From Eretmocerus hayati (taxonomy: Eukaryota > Arthropoda > Insecta > Hymenoptera > Aphelinidae): a DNA stretch of 64,000 nucleotides. The notes under the pieces were generated by a model. The model ran no database searches. It saw only the letters and a list, made by a program, of their open reading frames with translations, and had not been told where the DNA came from. The DNA lies in NCBI GenBank assembly GCA_029851415.1, contig CM056743.1, positions 95,578,501 to 95,642,500 on the forward strand. The letters run 5' to 3'. Positions 21,907 through 34,781 of the stretch are shown here, in pieces (within the stretch, counting starts at the first letter, position 1; each line of letters opens with the position of its first letter). Both the position numbers and the translations under genes were made by a program.

Positions 21907-22611
21907 ATTCTGCGAAGGTGAATAGTCGTGAAAAAAGGTCGGGTGCGCTGCTCTGCACGTCACGTCCGGATTCGGTAAAATTCGCGACTCGTGTCACGAC
22001 CGGAAAGGATACCTGGTGGATGGGCCCCCGCGACCACGATGCGCAGTGGGTCCGTGTGAGCTCTGAGCAACGCACATTAGTTCACACGGGCGCACCACAT
22101 ACTCACATTTGCTCGTCAGTGGGAGCCGTGTGGGAGATTATTATTAGACAGCCTGAAGTACTTCAGGCTCACTAATGCGCAGCAGCGCCGCTCTAGCGGC
22201 GATATTTTCGTTATAGCCTTCTTTACATGGGCTCACCATGGCGTTGGGGTGGTTCAGCGAGGTAGACAGGTGCAGAAGCCTGATTACTTATCAGGGCACG
22301 ATATCAGACAGAACTGGCGATGTATTGTTGGAGATGATGCATATAGTTGGATTATGAAGAGCTCTGCCCGCCAAAAATAGGCAAGGCTAACCCTCATTCT
22401 CAATATTTTCGCGTGTTCACTCGTGTGCGAATAAGTGCTTAGAACTTATCTTGGCAATCCTACTTATTTCGCAGCACGATCGCGGAGGAATATTCGAGAC
22501 TATTTTCGTTCAATCTCGATCGCGATTCAGTTTCATTCTGTGAGTAGTTATCGTGAATAGTCAAAACGAGAAGCTCAAGTTAGAGGTAAGGCCTCTTGCA
22601 GTTGCTTCGAG

Positions 22612-22709
22612 ATGCCTCGTCCTCGAACAAGGGAGAAATTCAATATTCGGCCACCATCAAAAAGGCTTTCAAAACGTAACTGGTGCCGTGAACGAAACAG
22701 GAATGCGAA
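22612..22709 (+). CDS. Possible first coding exon, basic peptide
   Basis: An ATG opens a short basic frame beginning MPRPRTREKFNIRPPSK. It ends at a strong donor-like site (GCGAA followed by GTAAGT); without splicing the frame stops at once. It lies about 0.7 kb upstream of, and divergent from, the minus-strand gene starting at 21906, with an insect initiator-like TCAGTT near 22525 between them. No downstream exon was identified and no domain is recognised. Confidence 0.28.
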
Positions 22710-25700
22710 GTAAGTAATAAAAAAGAAAGTCATATGCCGTGAAATCGAATCATTTTCCGAGGGAAGTATAAGAGATAAAGAGGATCGACTCTAGTAGAAA
22801 ATTCAATATCTTCAGTGTAAGTGGGTCATAAAAAGTATTCGATGCGTCGTGTCACTTCTTGAACTGTGTGTCATCACCAAAATGTGCATCTGTCAAATTC
22901 TCTCGATTTCGCATTTTCAAAATATTTACACATCTGTCACCAAATCATTCAATGCGCATGAACAACTTGTGAGCTTTTCAATATTCTCTATTTTTCCCCT
23001 TTTATTGAATGATCTGCAAATTCTTCTCTGATATTAATGGTTCAATTTTGGGGAAAGCAAGTTAACAAACGGAAAAATGCTCTGTGTAACTCGAAACGTC
23101 TCTCTTGATGATTTCACAGTGTATGCCACCACTGCATTTCTAGCGGATGAAACATCGTATGTACAAGAGCTGAAATCGTTACACTCGTTTGCCGCACTAT
23201 TTCAATAACCCTATCCGTTTAAAGGTAAATGAGCCTAATTTGCCTCCACTACTCTTGTTTGGAAAACAGTTTCGGCTCATTGTAACGATCTCCAATGTAT
23301 ATTGGTTCATTTTAAAGCTGGGTACAAGACCTTTTGAATGAGCTAAGGTACGTTTCATTTCAACATTTTTGAGCCGGGCTATCTTCATTTTTGTTACATA
23401 AGATGTTCCGTGAGTTTTTGATAGTGTGTTCTTTATTTGCCTCTACGTGGAAAAGATGTCTATTTCCATGAGACTATACGGGTTTCTCGAAAAATTGGGA
23501 TGTTTCGGCTCCCACGCGTACCTTGACTCATTTCATATATTTTCTTCCGCCTTTTCGACTTTCTGAGTCAAATTGATTCTTCAAGATGAATTGAAGAACG
23601 AGTTTCAAAATAAAGTGTAGGGACAAATCAGGAACACTGGAATGTTTTCAGTGACGTGCCCGCCGTATCAGTTACATAATGAATTCTGCAATTATGCAGA
23701 AACCATTTTCAAACGAAGAAAAAAAATGCAGGTAAAGTATGTCAAGGTTTGTTGCGCCAATTTTTCTTGGGTGTGGCTTTTAGAGGATTGGCAAAAATGA
23801 ATCAAAAGTGCCGGAAGCGATTCTTTTATCATTTGAGAGATGCGCGGGTCAATTAGGATCGGTCCGAAATGTTTTGTTTTCTCATATTCCAACGTAACAA
23901 ACCGAATAAAAAAATCGTGGCAAGGTATACAGGTGAAGACTTTAGTGGGGGCAAATTAGTGACTTTAGATATCAGCACAATACATTAGTGGATCAGTAGT
24001 GGAATCAATTTTTGGTGTGAGTAAGATGTTACATCGGAGCAACATTATTCGCGTTATTTTACGCTTGAAAATTCGTTTTTCGAGCCTGGAATCTCATCCA
24101 AGGGCTTCGGATCGTAATTCATGAGAGCAAACGTTTTGATCGAGAAACGCGATATTGAAAGGTTATTATGTTTAAATGGAAAAAAAAGACTTACTTTTTG
24201 TTGTTACTCGTCGTGCGTCACTTTATTTCGAAGAATCCCTAGCGCCACCTGGTACAAAAGTTATCCGGATCTCGTTCGAGAGGAATTCGATGATGTTCGA
24301 GTGGCACGGACTTGGAGGTCAAACAGGAACTTGCACGAGTTGTGGAGGCAGCTTGGATCAAGAGTTCCGGAATTTGGAACTGAATCTCGAAATTCGGAAT
24401 CAAAATGTCTGAATAAAAGTGAGAAACTTGACTTGGTATGAATGTGAATTTGAAAAATAATCCTGTCGGACATAGGAATGGTTCTGCTGTCACTCTGAAC
24501 TTTTAAAAGAAATGATGCTGTCTCCGGCTCTGAGTGTCTGGTTCTAGTTCTAGAGAATCTACCACTCGACTGACTCTGAGTCTTTTTCTGCCCGTGCGAG
24601 AGGCTTTTTTTTTTTGAAGCTCATATAGAATTTTGGGTGACCACACCCTCGACCAATAACCGTGGGCGTAAATGTGACGTGGGGACGAATCTCGCGGATG
24701 GAAGGCGGGAGCCAAGGGCTTTTCTTTTCTTCTTGATTTGGGAGGCTGTGATCACGAGAAAGTGGGGGTGGTGCAAGATCACGGGGCCTGGTGGGGCGGT
24801 GACAATATTGATCCCGTCAGGTGGCGCATACAGTACTAAAATGAGCCATTAACTAAATTTGTCTTAAATATTGTCACTTGATTATTACATTGTTCATCAT
24901 CGAGGTAATCTTGATTGAGTGCTATAATATGTTGCAAAAAAAATGGTACGATTCATCCTCTCCTTTAGGCATGACCCACACACGAAAATTAGTGAATGAT
25001 TAATCATAAAATAATGGAAACACACACAAAGCAAATTGCAATCATTAAATATTGTTGCAGAAAAATTGATGTATGCGTGATCGGAAACACGATATCATGT
25101 TTTGAATATTGTTGATAAGGGCTTGTTAAAGTATGTAATTCAAGTTAGTTTTCAGAGTAAAACTCAGGCACTTGTGAGTACTGTTTTTTATGTGGAAGAT
25201 TAATATTATAACTACTAAACTTTCTTGAATGTCAATCTTAGATTAATTAATAATATTTTCACACACACATGCACACATACATTATTACATAAATAATATT
25301 TCAAATGGTACAACAATTTTGGAGCAGAACCGACGGGATCGTGCGAGCACAAAGACACAGCTGCTTTTCTAAAGTAGGTAATAAAAATGCAATCGAGAGG
25401 CATTTCCTCAGTCCGAAGGTGAGCTCGAACCTTTGTACTCGCACATTCCTGGAACAATCAAAGGCTCTGATTTTTGAAGCTCACAATACTCTTGTGGATT
25501 CATTTGATCGTAAATTAAAGTTAGGGAATCATTCTGTCAAGGATACATCGCGCAGCTGATGACGAACAAAGGGTCGATTTCATTGTCTCGAATTGAGATA
25601 ATGGAATGAGGTCGCGAGTTTTCCGGATGCGGTGCTATAAACTATCCTTGGTTCTTACCGATCTGTCCAGTTTATCGCCGCAGCTGCTGGATGGACAATG

Positions 25701-26367
25701 ATTTCGAGTCAAGAAATTTAAAGAGGAATGCATATTTCGTAGAATCAGTATAAGAATCGAGGTCATTGGGAAATTTTTATTACTCTTTTGCTTACTCGCG
25801 GTTCAATTGATGTTAAAATGGACATATTTCGGCTTTCTTTCTAGGCTTTCGATCGCATAACTGTGCATGTACGTGATAGATAGGGAGGTACTTTAACAAT
25901 GAAAATTTAGGAGTTTGACTGAGGTCATAAATAAACAGTAAGTGGTAATCGTCTGGCTTTTGCATAAATTTTCGTGGATGTGGGACACTAACACTAGGTT
26001 TTTGTTGTCAATCTCGAAGAATGGGAGTACGGCAGTAGGGGTTACCTTTACAAAAAAAAACGGGGATGGACAAAGGATAATGCCACGACCGCAAGCGAGA
26101 ATATTGCGGCAAGTATGCATCTGAGTACGCGTGCTCTGATTTAGTCCGCTTGATGATGCAAATTTCATAAGCACATGCGCGGATGTGGAGCGCGCATGGG
26201 TCTCATTCATATCGCGAGTGGGTGGTGACCTGGGGGTGGTGAGATCTCCTTCCGCAGCCCATTTCGAGCGAGTCGCGCAAGATCGAAGTATCAGGGGCGC
26301 AGGAATATCGAGAAGGGGCGAGTTAGGGGCAGCGTCGTGGCGCAGCAGACAGAGTGAGCAACATCAT
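22710..26367. other. Noncoding DNA, unassigned
   Basis: No supported gene. 23200-23420 resembles a diverged copy of sequence in the arms of the 8.26-kb element (listed separately). 24600-24830 and 26180-26350 are GC-richer. The rest is AT-rich without clear repeats. Confidence 0.4.
23200..23420 (+). repeat. Diverged relative of 54.7-kb arm sequence
   Basis: Shares with 54690-54870 the order: 'CCTAATnTGCC', a stretch like CAAGACCTTTTGAATGAGCTAAGG (arm: CAAGGCCTTCAAAACGAGCTAAGG), then GGTACGTTTCATTTC/GGTAGGTTCAATCTC and GAGCCGxGC/GAGCTGAGCC. Similarity is clear by eye but low. Confidence 0.45.
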
Positions 26368-26378
26368 TCTCTCTCTCT

Positions 26379-26381
<3 letters not shown>
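26368..26381 (-). repeat. (GA)n microsatellite, 3' flank of LINE
   Basis: (CT)n on the plus strand, i.e. (GA)n on the LINE strand, immediately after the poly(A) of the LINE (28 T's at 26382-26409 on the plus strand). Confidence 0.9.
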
Positions 26382-26413
<32 letters not shown>

Positions 26414-29400
26414 GTAGTTAGAGGGCAAAATCTGCCTCAGGATCCCTCGGATCCGTCCCCAGACACCGGACTGGTTCAGCTTACGCGGACTACGCATAGC
26501 CCACGCAGGCCATACCAGGCGGGACACGGGTTTGGGTGGGGCCCACCGAGAGGTGGGCCCGGCCGTGTAATATCCCTCTCCCCTCGATGTCCGATACCTA
26601 GGGCATCGGGCAATCAAGAAGGAGATCCACCTGCATCTACCATCTCATCCCGGAACCGCGTGAGCATTACTTCAGGATGAGCGGCATGTCTCGCGCTCGA
26701 TTGCGAGCGTTCCTCTTCTCCATCTTCTCTCTTCGGCCACTTGTCGGCATCTTCTATCTTCACTCTTCATTGTTCCCTCTCTTTCTACTTTCTTCTCTCT
26801 TCTTTCTTCTTTCTTCCCTCTTCAGTGCATCAGATTCCTCCTGGAATCATTTGGGCCTCTTCTGTTTCAATCGGCAGAATCACTGTAATTCGCCTGCTTC
26901 GAGGCGCCTTACTTCCCTCTCTTTCTCCTCTTTGTGGGTCATCACCAGCTTGATGTATCCGGTGAGTCTATCCCATGTCTCCTGGTTGCGGAGTAAGTAC
27001 GGGACGAGATTCTCAGGTGTTAGTTGAGCACCCAGCCATTCATCCAGCTCGGCGCGCTCTCTCCGGGTGTCGCTGCACTTGAACAGGGCATGTTCGGCGT
27101 CATCCCATTCGTCCCCGCATGACTGACATGCTGGGGTCGTCCTCTTCTTGAACCTGGTTAGATAGGAACCGAAGCAACCATGATCGCTCAGTGCCTGCGT
27201 CGTCCAGTAGTCCATCTCTCCGTGGGTGCGTTCCGCCTACTTGGCTACGTCACGGATCAGCCGGTGCGTCCATCTGCCGTTCGCAAATGGCGAATCCCAC
27301 TCAGTTTGCCAATGCTCAAGGGTGGTTTCCTTCTCGTTGTCGCGGATGATCTCCTTCATCGTCGGAGTGAGTACTCGTTCGGCTCCGATCACTTTCTGGC
27401 GGTCCCAGATCCTCACTCGCTCCGCGACGAGCAAGTGGATGGGCGGAGTACTCGCCAATACGTAAGCCGCATCTCCTGACACAGTGCGGTAGGCACGGAT
27501 ACTCCTCAGGGCCGCTCTTCGGTGGACAGGCCCCATTCTCTTCTCGATGATGGTCTTCTCTACCCTCTTCCCCCACACGGGTGCACCGTACAGCATGATG
27601 GAGGTAGTGACGGTGTTGAGAAGTGCGCGCCTCTTTCCCTTGGGTCCTCCGATATTCGGCATAAGCCGCTGGAGCGCCGCACCGACCTTGCTCGCCTTCT
27701 GGGCGGCTTCCTGGATGTGCTTCTTGAACGACCACTTGTCGTCGAGCCATACACCGAGGTATTTCAGCTCTGTCTTCCGTGGAATCTCTTGCCCGTTGAT
27801 ATAAAACCGGGGTAAGTCAAACTTCCTACGCCTTGTGACCACGATTGCTTCGCACTTCTTGACAGCGAGCTCCAGAAGCCTGCTAATCATCCACTCGTAG
27901 ACTCGGGCTAGCGCTTCGTTCGCGCGTCTACCCAAGAGTTCCTCGTTGTCAGCCCATACTATGAGTCCCGCGTCGTCCGCGAAAGCCACTATTATCACTC
28001 CTTCTGGCAGTTCGATAGACAGTAAGCTGTCATACTGGGTGTTCCAGTTGAACGGCCCGGAGACCGATCCCTGTCCGATTCCGGCGGACAGTACCCGAAT
28101 CTCTTGTCCCTCGTCGGTGTCGTACACGAGGGTCCTGTTCCGCAGGTAGTCACTCGTGACGGCTAGTAGATAGGGGGGCACTTTACCTGCTTGGGATTGA
28201 TAGACTCGCTCCCAGCTCGCGCAGTTGAATGCGTTCTTTATGTCCAACGCAATGATGGCACAGAATCCTCCTCTTCCTTGGTATGGGTTCCCTACCGACG
28301 CTTGAACCCGTTCTTGGACCGCCTCGATCGCGTGCACAGTGCTCCGTCCCTTCCGGAACCCGAACTGCATTGGTGATAGCCCACCGCCTTCTTCGTAGGC
28401 TTTTTCCACCCTGTTGAGCACCATCCTCTCGTACATTTTCCCGATATTGTCGAGCATGCCGAGAGGGCGTTGACCTCCTTGACCCTTAGGTATCAGGACC
28501 AGCTTCTGGCGTTTCCACTTGTCCGGGAAAGTTCCCGCGCTCAGACAGATGTTGAAGAGGTCGAGGAGTAGATCTGGCTTGTATTTGAAGACCAGTTTCA
28601 GAGCCTCGTTTGGGATGCCATCCAGGCCAGGGGCCTTGCCGTTCGGCATTCTCTTCGCCGCTATGAGTAGCTCTTGCATAGTGAAGAGCGGGATGGGGTC
28701 TTCGCTCTCCATAGGGAATGTAACTCTGGGTTCTCCTGCTGGGAAGAGGTCTTCCACGATGGTGCGCAATGTTGCTGCATCGGTCGGTGCTGGGTTGCCC
28801 TTCCGGGGTCGGACCTTTGACATGACCACGCGATATGGCGTGCCCCAGGGGTCTCCGTTAACCATGTCGCACAGTTCACCCCAGCACTTCTCTTTGCTCC
28901 TCCGGATGGCTAGAACGAGAGCCTTCTTTGCTTCTTTGTACGCTCTGTCATCTTCCGCCAGCGATGGTCGTTGCAGCTTCCTTGATCGCCATGCGGTCCT
29001 CCTTTTCTTGTTGCTCGTTCTTCGGAGAGCCTTGATCTCATCGGTGATCCAGTACTCTGGTTTCCTCCAGAAACATGGTGTTGTCCTGCGAGGCATCGAC
29101 GCGTCGCAAGCTCTCGTGATGGCGGATGTTACCATCGCCACAGCCTCGTCCGAGGCGGAGTTCATCGGGAGATCTTCGACTGTTTCTATCGATTCCCGGA
29201 ATTTTCCCTCGTCCAGCTTCCGTACCTGCCACCCCGTTGGTCGCGGTCTGCGTGTCGTCTGTCTCTGTCCGTCAGTCCTAAGTCGAAACCGAATATGTCG
29301 ATGGTCACTCAGTGTTTCCGTGTCCAGAACTTCCCACGATGTCATACGTCCCATGAGCGACGGGCTCATGAACGTCAGGTCGAGGACCGATGATGAACCT

Positions 29401-29571
29401 CCCTCCCGGGACCGAGTGTCGTGCCGGTAATAGGTGATAACCCCCGTCTCGTTCGCGAGCACTAATCCCAATGCCTCCATGGCATCAGCGAGTATTACCC
29501 CCCGTCTATCGCGCGGCCCCCCGCTCCAAGTCGGTTCCTTGGAGTTGAAATCCCCCGCGATTATAACTGGG

Positions 29572-29576
<5 letters not shown>
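26382..29576 (-). mobile_element. 5'-truncated R1-clade LINE inserted in (GA)n
   Basis: The minus-strand non-LTR retrotransposon runs from the middle of the endonuclease domain to a poly(A) of 28 residues. (GA)n lies directly at its 5' end (29577-29623) and directly after its poly(A) (26368-26381), so it sits inside a GA microsatellite. The 3' UTR is about 0.5 kb (26382-26879). ORF1 and the first part of the endonuclease are absent. Confidence 0.92.
26880..29576 (-). pseudogene. R1-clade endonuclease-reverse transcriptase, one internal stop
   Basis: The product starts inside an APE-type endonuclease: PVIIAGDFNSKEPTW, SVLDLTFMS, and LSDHRHI with the catalytic Asp-His. The RT follows: PNGKAPGLDGIPNEAL, FGFRKGRSTVHAIE, IIALDIKNAFNCASW, IGQGSVSGPF and the catalytic FADDAGLIVW. 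The C-terminal Cys-His motif is CX2CX8HX4C (CQSCGDEWDDAEHALFKC). A single in-frame TAG at 27237-27239 interrupts it before the Cys-His part, which continues in the same frame to 26880. Motif order and the C-terminal knuckle are typical of R1-clade elements. The Arg-Glu repeat reading upstream of 29576 is translated microsatellite, not protein-coding LINE sequence. Confidence 0.92.

Positions 29577-29623
<47 letters not shown>
29577..29623 (-). repeat. (GA)n microsatellite, 5' flank of LINE
   Basis: About 23 CT units on the plus strand. It abuts the truncated LINE 5' end and by chance keeps the LINE frame open, producing a repetitive Arg-Glu peptide. Confidence 0.97.
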
Positions 29624-29624
<1 letters not shown>

Positions 29625-29635
29625 AACCACGCGAC

Positions 29636-29872
29636 TCAACCATGTAGCAGACGACGCGAGGCGAGTTTGCTCGTTGCGCATGATCGGGGCCCACCGCCAT
29701 CTTTGAGAATGAGAGAGAAGAGAAGGACGAGAAGCTCTTCGGAGTTGACAAGTTCAACGCGGAGGGGACCGGCTGTGTCATTCATACTCATTTTCACAGT
29801 CTCCGGACCCTCGTTGCGACTCACCAACACCAATGCAGGGATATTTTGTGGGTCCACTGCTAAAGCAGAGAC
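29636..29872 (-). CDS. Possible host exon, unknown product
   Basis: An open minus-strand frame follows an acceptor-like CTCTGCTTTAG at about 29863. It encodes a peptide with regular-looking codon use (VDPQNIPALVLVSRNEGPE... then VELVNSEELLVLL). No domain is recognised and no donor or partner exon was established. It could equally be a chance frame in GC-rich DNA next to the LINE insertion. Confidence 0.22.
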   Translation of the reverse strand, partial: VSALAVDPQNIPALVLVSRNEGPETVKMSMNDTAGPLRVELVNSEELLVLLFSLILKDGGGPRSCATSKLASRRLLHG

Positions 29873-30029
29873 TCAGCGATAGATTTTGGTAGTCGCGGTG
29901 TTGCCGTTTTCCCGAGTTTCCTCCACAAGACCGACAGCGGCGTTGCCAGTTTTCCGGACCGGTGGAAAGAAATTCGAGAGGAAAAGTCGCAAGTCTCGGT
30001 CCTGCATGTTGTAGACAGGATAGCAAGGG

Positions 30030-32815
30030 ATCACCGCCTGCCCCTGTCTCACCGTTTTAGATCCGAGAAGTGCAAATTGTTCCTTCTTTCTGGCACCCGC
30101 TTGTTATATCCACACTCGTCCTGCGCATTTGCAGGACCACTCATTATCTTAATTTTCTCGAATTCTTACTCTATCCTTCACAAGATGTCGTGTAGTACTC
30201 GACATCACAAAGAGAAACGATAAGGGGAGAAAGTTCTGAATGAAGTTATGTGCGCTATTTTTCACACCTCTCATTTCATAAAATTGGTTGTGGGTGGGGA
30301 AAAGGAAAAATAATATAAAAATATCAAAACACTTTGCTGCTAGCATTTTCCCCCTGTTTGGCATGATTTCTTCAGAATTGGCTGATTTATACTTGAGAGA
30401 AAGGTACAGGTGATTTAATGAAAGATGCTGAACTCTAAATACAAGCTGCTCACATCATCGAAAGAATGTAAAAGAACCTGTGAAGGCCATAAAAATCTGG
30501 TATGTTCTCAATTTCTTCGAAATGCTGCTTTCAAAATCATTCAACAACCCTTGTAGTCCGATATACGATTATCTCGAGCTTATATCAATACCTCGTTCAC
30601 TTACCCAAATTCTGTGCAGGGTCTGTTATTTTCGACTAAGTGCAACGAAATAACTAATCACTGGAATGGCTCCGATAGAGGACTTTGCATAGTGTCTCTT
30701 TATTATATTCCAAACGCGTGAGTTTCTGCGCCTATAAGGTTGTGCCCACAAATGGAGCACATGAGCCGTGAGCCAGCGGCTCACGGCTCATGCGCTTCTT
30801 TTGTGGACACACCCTAAGTGATTGGAAGCGACAGTCCCATGGGTGGTAGCACTCGAACGTGTTTAGTTTGGGTTTCGTTCTTATTCTTTATTTAGCTCAA
30901 AACCCTCGGATGTGTCAGCTATCTGCAAGGAAGCTAGAGGGTTTTGAAAACCAAGTGTTCCATTGCATGTGCGTCTGAATTCGAGCAAAACGAATTAGAT
31001 TGGATCGATTTCGAAATTTTGCCTATGCTTCATGCATGGCCGTCGTGGCTCCCGCTTGGAACGCCATTTCTGTCTCGATTCCCTTCGATACTTTCTTCGC
31101 TTCGGGCTCTGAAGCTCTTTCAACAAAGAGCTGATTCACACGCATTATATCTCCTCAAAATCTTCTCGGTGAGATATATACTACCTCGCTTATACTCTAA
31201 CGAAGTTTGAGCGTCGATTTCCCCAAAATTACAGAATCTCCCACCACGCGCTCATTATATCGTCCATGCCCTTCCTGAACTTCATGTTTCCAGAAAACCG
31301 TAGCTCAAAACTTGTAAAAAGTGAGCGAAAAATTTGTTATATTTTGTGTTGCGAAGATTTTGCGAAGATAGCTAAGATATGCGCTCATCATGCACGCTGA
31401 TAATCATTCCCATTTCCCTACGATTCACTAGCGATTTCGGCTAAGTGCTCGAATACTAGTTATCATCTACCTTTAATTCGGACACTCGATGGTTAACCCA
31501 AATCGCAATAGAATCGGAGAAAAATAGTAATGAAAATATGCTTATATTATAGGTTACGAGGTTTGTGCGATCAAAATTTTTATCACATTCTCTTGCAATT
31601 TGGGGGGAAAAACGAACTGTCTAACACAAATTAGGCAATATTAATGATTCAATAACTCGTGTGGAACTCCAAATCATCGTAGTTTTCATGTAGGATGTAT
31701 TTCCAACTTACACGGTGGCGGTGCACGGTAACCGTATCGCCGAGCTGCAGAAATCAAAGCAAGAAGGAGTATTGGGGTGAGTTGAGGAACATTTGCAAAC
31801 GACGCGCTGTTCGAGCCGAGTTGAGTCGTAGCCGCGTGAAGGCCTATAAAAAAAAATTTTAACTCGATCAACTTTTCTCAATTTTGCTCGGACTCGGGCT
31901 CAGAAGCACTGGAACTCTTCCCTTTTGGAAACCCTACAGTTGCCACATCCAATCTATGGTTTCAGGGGTGAATGGTGGGCATAGGTTTTAGTATGTAGCA
32001 ATTCGATTTTTATTGATTTTATACAAAAGTGACTAGACTTAGCATAAATCTGTCGTGTTTTACGAGAAAACGCCGAGGAGTTCTTCAAGTACCCAAATAA
32101 ACATACAAAGTGGAATAAATTAAATTTGTTTTGGGCTTACGAGGCCGCGACTTGCTCAGCGTGCATTTTGCAGCATAATCCTTGTCGAAACGTATGGAAA
32201 ATATGGAGAAGATTCCTAAGAAGTTTAGACATTTATGGAGCATTCATGATGCTTAAGAGTCGTTTATTCGCAACTTTTTCCAAATCTCGGCCTAAAGTTG
32301 GTGGGGATATAAAGAAGGTTCGATGCTGTCATGAGGGATTAGCGAGGCTGATGGGAGACAGAAAGTAACGTAACCTGCAGCTCGGCTGGTGTAAAATACA
32401 CGGCAAGCTACCTATACCTATGTTGACGATTTTCGATCATATTTATCGCAAAATGCATGGTGACCTGTCATCGCCGAACGTTATCATTGTTTCTTATAAA
32501 ATCCTCTAATGTCTCAATATCTTATGATAATTTCCTCCCCATCGAAAGAGTTGCTAGAATTTTTGGTGGCACTGTTTGTTAGAGCCCGCCTTAAGAATGT
32601 GTGAGGTAGGGCCTTGACAAAACACTTGTCGAATCAAACTGAAGAAATTCAGATTCATTTTTTGCTCCATCCATTCTGTGTCGAAGGCTTCGCAATAGTC
32701 TCTCCATCTTTGCCAAGACCATCGAGCCTCCTCAACAGCCGACAATTTTGGAATTGAAGTTGAAGTGTTTTTGCAAAAGGAATGAAAATATTAATCTTAC
32801 AATCTCGTAACCCTA
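30030..32815. other. Noncoding DNA, unassigned
   Basis: Short ORFs on both strands without recognisable domains. The only structured feature seen is the 77-bp palindromic element at 30738-30814. Confidence 0.45.
30738..30814. mobile_element. 77-bp palindromic MITE with TAA duplication
   Basis: TAA at 30735-30737 and 30815-30817. The arms GGTTGTGCCCACAAA...GCACATGAGCCGTGAGCC fold onto the complementary GGCTCACGGCTCATGCGC...TTTGTGGACACACCC. It is a near-perfect hairpin, PIF/Harbinger-like by its 3-bp TWA duplication. Confidence 0.82.
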
Positions 32816-32819
32816 CGTA

Positions 32820-33717
32820 AACTACCGGTGAAAAGTTTGTGTACACCGGAAAAATTCATTCAATTTTAGTGACTTGACTGGTCTAATTTACTTTGTCCAA
32901 AATGATTCTACTTGGGTCCATTGGGACCATTTTGGAACTGTTTGTGGGGGTTTTTCCTCCGGTTCAACATGATTTAAATGAGTCAAGTAGAATACCCCTT
33001 AGAAAAATTCATGAAAATCGGGCCAACATTCACACTTCTGCAAGCCAGACATGAGTTTATGTATCAAGGTGATGGAAGTTGCATATGATGATGGAAGTTG
33101 AGAGCTTCAAAATTTTTTTTTTACAATTATTCTATCTTGTTTCTGGTCCGACTGTTCATGGAAAGGAATATTTTTCTCGAAGAAAATCTCAAAAACCACA
33201 AAAGGCATAGAAATCGGGCTCACGTTGGTATTTCTCTAATTTTTTCCAAGTTTCGTATCGCTGGTGAGAAACCAAAATTAGTGCTTATCCTTGGTCCAGT
33301 GAAAAAGTGAGTCCATTCATAATTTCTCAATGACTTCATTTTTCCGAGAACAATGTTCCATACAAACACAGCTCGCACCGGGAATAACATACAATGATTT
33401 CCAGAAACGGATTTTGGAGCTGTTGACGTATAGTTTGAGATGGTGTTCAAATCATCTGAATCCATCAATTTCCACCAGACTAATTGCGGGTGTTTGCGTA
33501 TTGACCCGATTTCTATAAAATTCTATAAGGCTTCCGGTTGATTTAGCAAGATTCTATATAGCTGCATGGAAAAAATATCAAATAGCTCTAAAAGTGACTA
33601 AAAAAAGTCTAAAAATGAGCTAGACCAGGGTCATTTTGGAAAAAAGAGATACGAGCAGTCGAGTGAGCGAAATCGATTATTTTCTGTCAGGTGTACAAGA
33701 TCTTTTGACCGGTAGTG
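32820..33717. mobile_element. About 0.9-kb Tc1/mariner-like nonautonomous element
   Basis: The ends AACTACCGGTGAAAAGTTTG and (right, reversed) CACTACCGGTCAAAAGATCT match each other. Both continue to GTACACC and are flanked by TA (32818-32819, 33718-33719). CACTACCGGTCAAAA ends are typical of insect Tc1-like elements. No DDE transposase frame is visible inside. Confidence 0.78.
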
Positions 33718-33719
33718 TA

Positions 33720-34730
33720 TTTTCAAATATGTGTCTGGAACGGAATACATCATGGAAGACTCTGAAATAAAAATTTCGTTTACATGTGTATGCTAGTTCC
33801 TGTATAAAACTTACAATGAAATTTGAGTGAAATTGCTAGGAAAGGGGAGAATTAGCCCAAACATGAAAAAGCAGTAAAAGTTTGTATCAGTACCGACTTC
33901 ACTCACGGATATTTTATTGGGGTAGTGCCAATGTTCACTGACAGTTGTATGTACGAAGAGTCGAATCGCCCATCGTAACACTGTCCTGATCTCAAATTAT
34001 CGTAGCCACGTTGTTCACGAGTAGGCAGTGCACTTTCAAATGGAACAACTTCATCCCTGTCTACCTTGGAGTTGATTCCCCTCATCTACTTACTTACTGA
34101 AGACCTGATCAATACATTCATTACTATGATTCATTTCTTGGATACAACTACTATTACTTATCACGTCCGGACTCGCGAAATCGGAGCATTTGTTCTCTTT
34201 TTCTTCGCCGAACACTAAGCCAATCTACCTTTTACTGGTTGATGGGTTTGTTGAAGTTCGTTGCATTTTGTTGTTGCTTACGTAACCAGTTCACCATCTC
34301 ACGTCCGCGGTCAATTTTGCTTCGTCATGTAAGTAAGAGCTAGTGGGTGATTGCAACGTACACCATGATGCTACCACATCTATATGTAAAATGAGAATTG
34401 TCATTTCTACAGTAAATAATAACTACACATTGAGCTAATGAAGAGGTATAGGGTGTTGAAGGGTTCAAGTTATTCTCCAAGAATTTCGAGTATGTTCCAT
34501 GAAGCAGCTTATTGTATATTCGCGTGTACATACATAGAAAATATTCCATTCGTTCACGACCTTGTGCTTTTGAAATTACTTTTTCATACGACAAATGTTT
34601 CCGCGAACGCGAGTCCGGCCTCACACACCGTGCGATGAAATTATTGAGAGATGATCATTCGTGAATCTCGTCCTCTAGAAGCCAGAAAATAAAAAATGGA
34701 GACACGAGTGATATCATCGAGCTACCGCAA
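33720..34730. other. Upstream region of the transposase gene, nothing defined
   Basis: No repeat, TIR or promoter element was recognised with confidence. If the gene at 34.78 kb belongs to a transposon, its left terminus should lie here or further left; I could not find it by eye. Confidence 0.4.
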
Positions 34731-34781
34731 GTGCGCGAGGACCATTGTCACGCCGGTTTGCCGGGCTCCACTGTACACGGT

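Noticed and set aside
29577..29681. Arg-Glu repeat N-terminus of the LINE protein
   Set aside because: It is the (GA)n microsatellite read in frame; true LINE sequence begins at 29576.
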